Shown: positions 14,657-17,078 of the stretch, piece by piece
Layout: every line of letters starts with the position of its first letter
Position numbering within the stretch: position 1 is the stretch's first letter
NCBI GenBank assembly: GCA_964557285.1
Contig: CAZKZS010000079.1
Location: 1-17,078 of the forward strand
From: SB15 sp964557285
GTDB lineage: Bacteria; Chloroflexota; Anaerolineae; Aggregatilineales; J027
Length of the DNA stretch: 17,078 bases
Reading direction: 5' to 3'
The notes under the pieces: generated by a model
The model's database searches: none
Told to the model about the DNA's origin: nothing
What the model saw: only the letters and a program-made list of their open reading frames with translations
Program-made: the position numbers and the translations under genes

Positions 14657-15988
14657 ATGTGTTGTTTGAATTTTGTTGCAAAGGTACTGGCAACCGCCTG
14701 CGGGCTGTTGTTTGTCATCATTATTCCGGTGTCGCTGTGGATACTGAATTTCACGCAGGTGGGGTTAGAAACAGAAACCTATCTTGAGCCGTTCAGGACA
14801 GAAGGGTTTTATGAAAATCTTGTGCCGCTTATCCTGCCCGCAATGGCGGAAAATGCTCACCAGAACCCGGATGACCCTACTGACGACGTGATGCTGCCGG
14901 GGGAACTGCGGTTTGGGGATGTGGTCAACAACCTTGACCAGGACGATTGGAATCAAATCGCCAAAGATATTATTCCGGCGGAATATGTGCAGGAAGAAAT
15001 TGAATCCAATTGGAGCGCTATTTTAGGATATGCCAGAGGCGACGAGCCATTTCTGGATGTGACATTTAACACCGGTGTGGTGCGAGATAACCTGCTTGGG
15101 GCACCCGGGGATCGGATGGTGAACCGCATTTTTAACACCTGGCCGGATTGTACCCCCCTTCAGGAAACGGCTGTAAAAAACTTCATCGACAAAAAGACCG
15201 ATATTTTTCCGTATTGCAAGCCCACCGATACCGCGTTACAGAACAATACCTTTGCCCTGCTGACGGCCTCTAAAAACGAACTGGCGGAAGATATTCCTGA
15301 AGTTTTTGTGCTGCGTGAAGAAATCGCCAAAAATGAAAATATTTCTATCGAACAGGTAGACCAGAATCTTTACGATGCTATTCAGCTTCCAATTGCGCTG
15401 GAACTTGCCCTTGCCCCGTTAACGATTCTACTGCCCTGTGCGCTGCTGGCGCTGATTGTGATTCTGGCGGTGTCGTCGTCCAAGTCCTTTTTTGGCTGGA
15501 TGGGCTGGCCGGTGGCGCTGGCGGGGATAGCTACCCTGCTGCCACTGGGCATTTTACCCCTGATGCTGCCCGCCCTGACCACAGGCGGGGGTGACGTTGA
15601 AGCTGTGCGGGGGGAAGCGTTACGAAGTGTAGCGCGGGCCTTGATTGTGTCCTTTACACAGCCGATTCTGGTACAGGGTGCTTTTATGGTGGCGGCAGGG
15701 TTCATTAGCCTGTTTATCGCGGTGCTGATGCCTGAGTCAGATGAAGAGGAGATGCCAGTTTTTTATTCCGGTGGCTCGACCCCCATGTATCCCATGCCGA
15801 CTCAGACTCCTCCGCCTGTATCCGCCGCGCCGACTCCACCGCCTGCCAGAACACCGCCACCAGTCCAGCCCCAGATGCCACCACTGCCGCCGAAGCCTTT
15901 TTCAGCCAGCCAGAAAAAACAGGAGGACTCCAGCCCGCGCCGGATTCGTGTACCAATTGAGGTTAAAAAATCGCCGGATGAGGAATAA
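14657..15988 (+). CDS. Four-helix membrane protein with Pro-rich cytoplasmic tail, unknown function
   Basis: This 443-residue protein starts at ATG 14657; AGGAAG across the ygfZ stop is its ribosome site, so it is coupled to ygfZ. Helix 1 (about 8-31) is followed by a large exposed domain (32-250) that is acidic and contains a Cys pair (165, 187), consistent with an extracytoplasmic disulfide. Helices 2 to 4 lie at about 253-273, 280-305 and 337-358. Residues 370-415 are Pro-rich (TQTPPPVSAAPTPPPARTPPP), and the last 25 residues are charged (SPRRIRVPIEVKKSPDEE). No family motif is recognised. The N-terminal MCC is not a lipobox because it precedes the hydrophobic helix. The link to ygfZ may be only transcriptional. 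The layout resembles other uncharacterised Chloroflexota membrane proteins. Confidence 0.8.
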   Translation: MCCLNFVAKVLATACGLLFVIIIPVSLWILNFTQVGLETETYLEPFRTEGFYENLVPLILPAMAENAHQNPDDPTDDVMLPGELRFGDVVNNLDQDDWNQIAKDIIPAEYVQEEIESNWSAILGYARGDEPFLDVTFNTGVVRDNLLGAPGDRMVNRIFNTWPDCTPLQETAVKNFIDKKTDIFPYCKPTDTALQNNTFALLTASKNELAEDIPEVFVLREEIAKNENISIEQVDQNLYDAIQLPIALELALAPLTILLPCALLALIVILAVSSSKSFFGWMGWPVALAGIATLLPLGILPLMLPALTTGGGDVEAVRGEALRSVARALIVSFTQPILVQGAFMVAAGFISLFIAVLMPESDEEEMPVFYSGGSTPMYPMPTQTPPPVSAAPTPPPARTPPPVQPQMPPLPPKPFSASQKKQEDSSPRRIRVPIEVKKSPDEE

Positions 15989-16019
15989 AAAGCAGCCAGT
16001 GAAACGCTCACTGACTGCT
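15987..16019 (-). terminator. Intrinsic terminator after ald
   Basis: AGCAG-C-CAGTGA (15991-16002) pairs with TCACTG-A-CTGCT (16008-16019): an 11-pair stem with one internal mismatch and the loop AACGC. On the minus strand it ends in TTTT, then ATT, so it suits the alanine dehydrogenase gene. On the plus strand there is no T-run, but the hairpin lies directly after the membrane-protein stop and may also limit read-through. Confidence 0.8.
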
Positions 16020-16038
16020 AAGTGCTACTAGCTAACTG

Positions 16039-17078
16039 TTAAAGCGCCAACGCCGTATATTCCATATTAAACGCTTCAGCCACAGGCTGATACACGAGTT
16101 TACCCTGATAGGTATTGAATCCTTTTTGCAGGGCGGGGTCGTGTAACGCTGCCTTGTGAATCCCCTCATCGGCAATTTTGAGGGCATACTTAAGGGTAGC
16201 GTTGCTCAGGGCGAAGGTACTGGTACGCGGCACAGCCCCCGGCATGTTGGCGACGCCATAATGCAGCACACCATCCACATAATAAACTGGGTCGCTGTGG
16301 GTAGTGGCACGGGTCGTTTCCACGCAGCCACCCTGATCAACCGCCACATCCACAATTACACTGCCGGGTTTCATCTTTTTGAGCATGTCCCGCGTGACCA
16401 GATGGGGGGCGCGTGCGCCTGCAATGAGTACCGCGCCAATCACGGCGTCGGCCTGAGTCACGGCTTCTTCAATGCTGCTGCGGTTGGCGTAAACCGTCGT
16501 GACCCGCCCGTGCATAATTTCATCCAGATAACGCAGGCGGTACAGGTTAATATCCATGATGGTGACGTGAGCGCCCATGCCAATTGCCATGTATGCCGCA
16601 TGAGTACCTACTGTTCCACCACCCAGTACGACCACATTGGCAGGACGCACCCCCGGCACACCACCCAGCAGCATCCCGCGCCCGCCCTGGGGTTTTTCCA
16701 GATACCGCGCGGCAATCTGAGTCGCCATGCGCCCAGCGACTTCGCTCATCGGTTGCAGTAGAGGCAACGACCCGTCGGCCAGTTCAATCGTTTCGTAAGC
16801 AATACCCGTCACCCCACTTTTGACCATTTCACGGGTCAGGTCTTCAACGGCGGCAAGATGCAAATAAGTAAACAGTACCAGGTCATCGCGTAAATAAGCA
16901 TATTCCTGTTTGAGGGGTTCTTTCACTTTGATGACCATTTCCGCGCTGTTCCAGACTTCGGCGGCGGTGGGCAGAATTTTTGCGCCTGCCTGCTGATACT
17001 CCTCGTCGGTGAATCCGCTGCCCTCCCCTGCGCTGGCCTGCACCATTACCTGATGCCCGTGTGTGACCAGTTCCTTAA
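16039..17078 (-). CDS. ald: Alanine dehydrogenase (5' end outside the window)
   Basis: This NAD-dependent enzyme interconverts L-alanine and pyruvate plus ammonia. The frame is open through the right edge: codons upstream of the internal ATG at 17046 read KELVTHGHQV, matching the family N-terminus, so the true start lies outside and about 25 residues are missing. Visible motifs are ASAGEGSGFTDEEYQQAGA, IKVKEP (substrate-binding Lys), LFTYLHLAA (catalytic His), QPMSEVAGRMATQ, the nucleotide-binding VVLGGGTVGTHAAYMA, VDVAVDQGGC (Asp in the active site) and the signature VANMPGAVPRTST. C-terminal length is normal. Transhydrogenase subunit PntA is related, but the QPMSEVAG and NMPGAVPRTST motifs favour Ald. 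It is convergent with the plus-strand membrane-protein gene. Confidence 0.96.
   Translation of the reverse strand, partial: KELVTHGHQVMVQASAGEGSGFTDEEYQQAGAKILPTAAEVWNSAEMVIKVKEPLKQEYAYLRDDLVLFTYLHLAAVEDLTREMVKSGVTGIAYETIELADGSLPLLQPMSEVAGRMATQIAARYLEKPQGGRGMLLGGVPGVRPANVVVLGGGTVGTHAAYMAIGMGAHVTIMDINLYRLRYLDEIMHGRVTTVYANRSSIEEAVTQADAVIGAVLIAGARAPHLVTRDMLKKMKPGSVIVDVAVDQGGCVETTRATTHSDPVYYVDGVLHYGVANMPGAVPRTSTFALSNATLKYALKIADEGIHKAALHDPALQKGFNTYQGKLVYQPVAEAFNMEYTALAL

Noticed and set aside
16156..16761. 201-residue plus-strand frame
   Set aside because: It is antisense to alanine dehydrogenase, whose catalytic and NAD-binding motifs are all present on the minus strand.
1..17078. Mobile elements, tRNA or rRNA genes, or a defence island
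   Set aside because: No transposase, integrase, target-site duplication, cloverleaf or conserved rRNA segment was recognised. Codon use and style look uniform and the gene content is housekeeping.

Overview
The window looks like a chromosomal housekeeping segment from a Chloroflexota bacterium, probably Anaerolineae or a close relative. The pointers are moderate GC content, a secreted protein with a very long Thr/Pro/Glu/Ala linker, two membrane proteins with Pro-rich cytoplasmic tails, and a GC-rich imperfect-palindrome intergenic repeat of a kind I associate with Chloroflexota. MenA indicates a menaquinone user. No rRNA, tRNA, CRISPR array, transposase or phage gene was seen, and no stretch above about 125 bases lacks a gene. 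The lineage is inferred from sequence style, not from a search.

Layout. (1) 1-532, plus strand: the 3' end of an unidentified gene, overlapping by GTGA with a small helical protein of unknown function. (2) 521-3042, minus strand: a secreted two-domain protein with a repetitive linker, then menA, separated by a hairpin repeat. (3) 3200-4930, plus strand: a dGTPase-family HD hydrolase (dgt) and greA, ending in a strong bidirectional terminator. (4) 4997-6508, minus strand: a two-helix membrane protein with a Pro/Gln/Met-rich repeated tail, with its own promoter. (5) 6645-13581, minus strand: a long co-directional run ffh-rpsP-khpA-rimM-dprA-manC-topA with gaps of 0 to about 45 bases, starting at a good promoter and ending in a terminator. 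(6) 13721-15988, plus strand: divergent ygfZ and a four-helix membrane protein with a Pro-rich tail. (7) 16039 to the right edge, minus strand: alanine dehydrogenase lacking its N-terminus.

How the genes fit together. Region 5 joins the usual SRP/ribosome-assembly block (ffh, rpsP, khpA, rimM) to the usual dprA-topA pair, with a GDP-mannose synthesis gene between them; trmD and rplS, which normally follow rimM, are absent here. Three minus-strand transcription units start from similar TTGnCn-17/18-TACAAT promoters, which supports the unit boundaries and revises several start codons.

I found no convincing unknown multi-gene system. The least explained items are the three surface or membrane proteins with low-complexity segments (1483-3042, 4997-6508, 14657-15988), the small gene at 101-532, and an intercistronic hairpin between rpsP and khpA.
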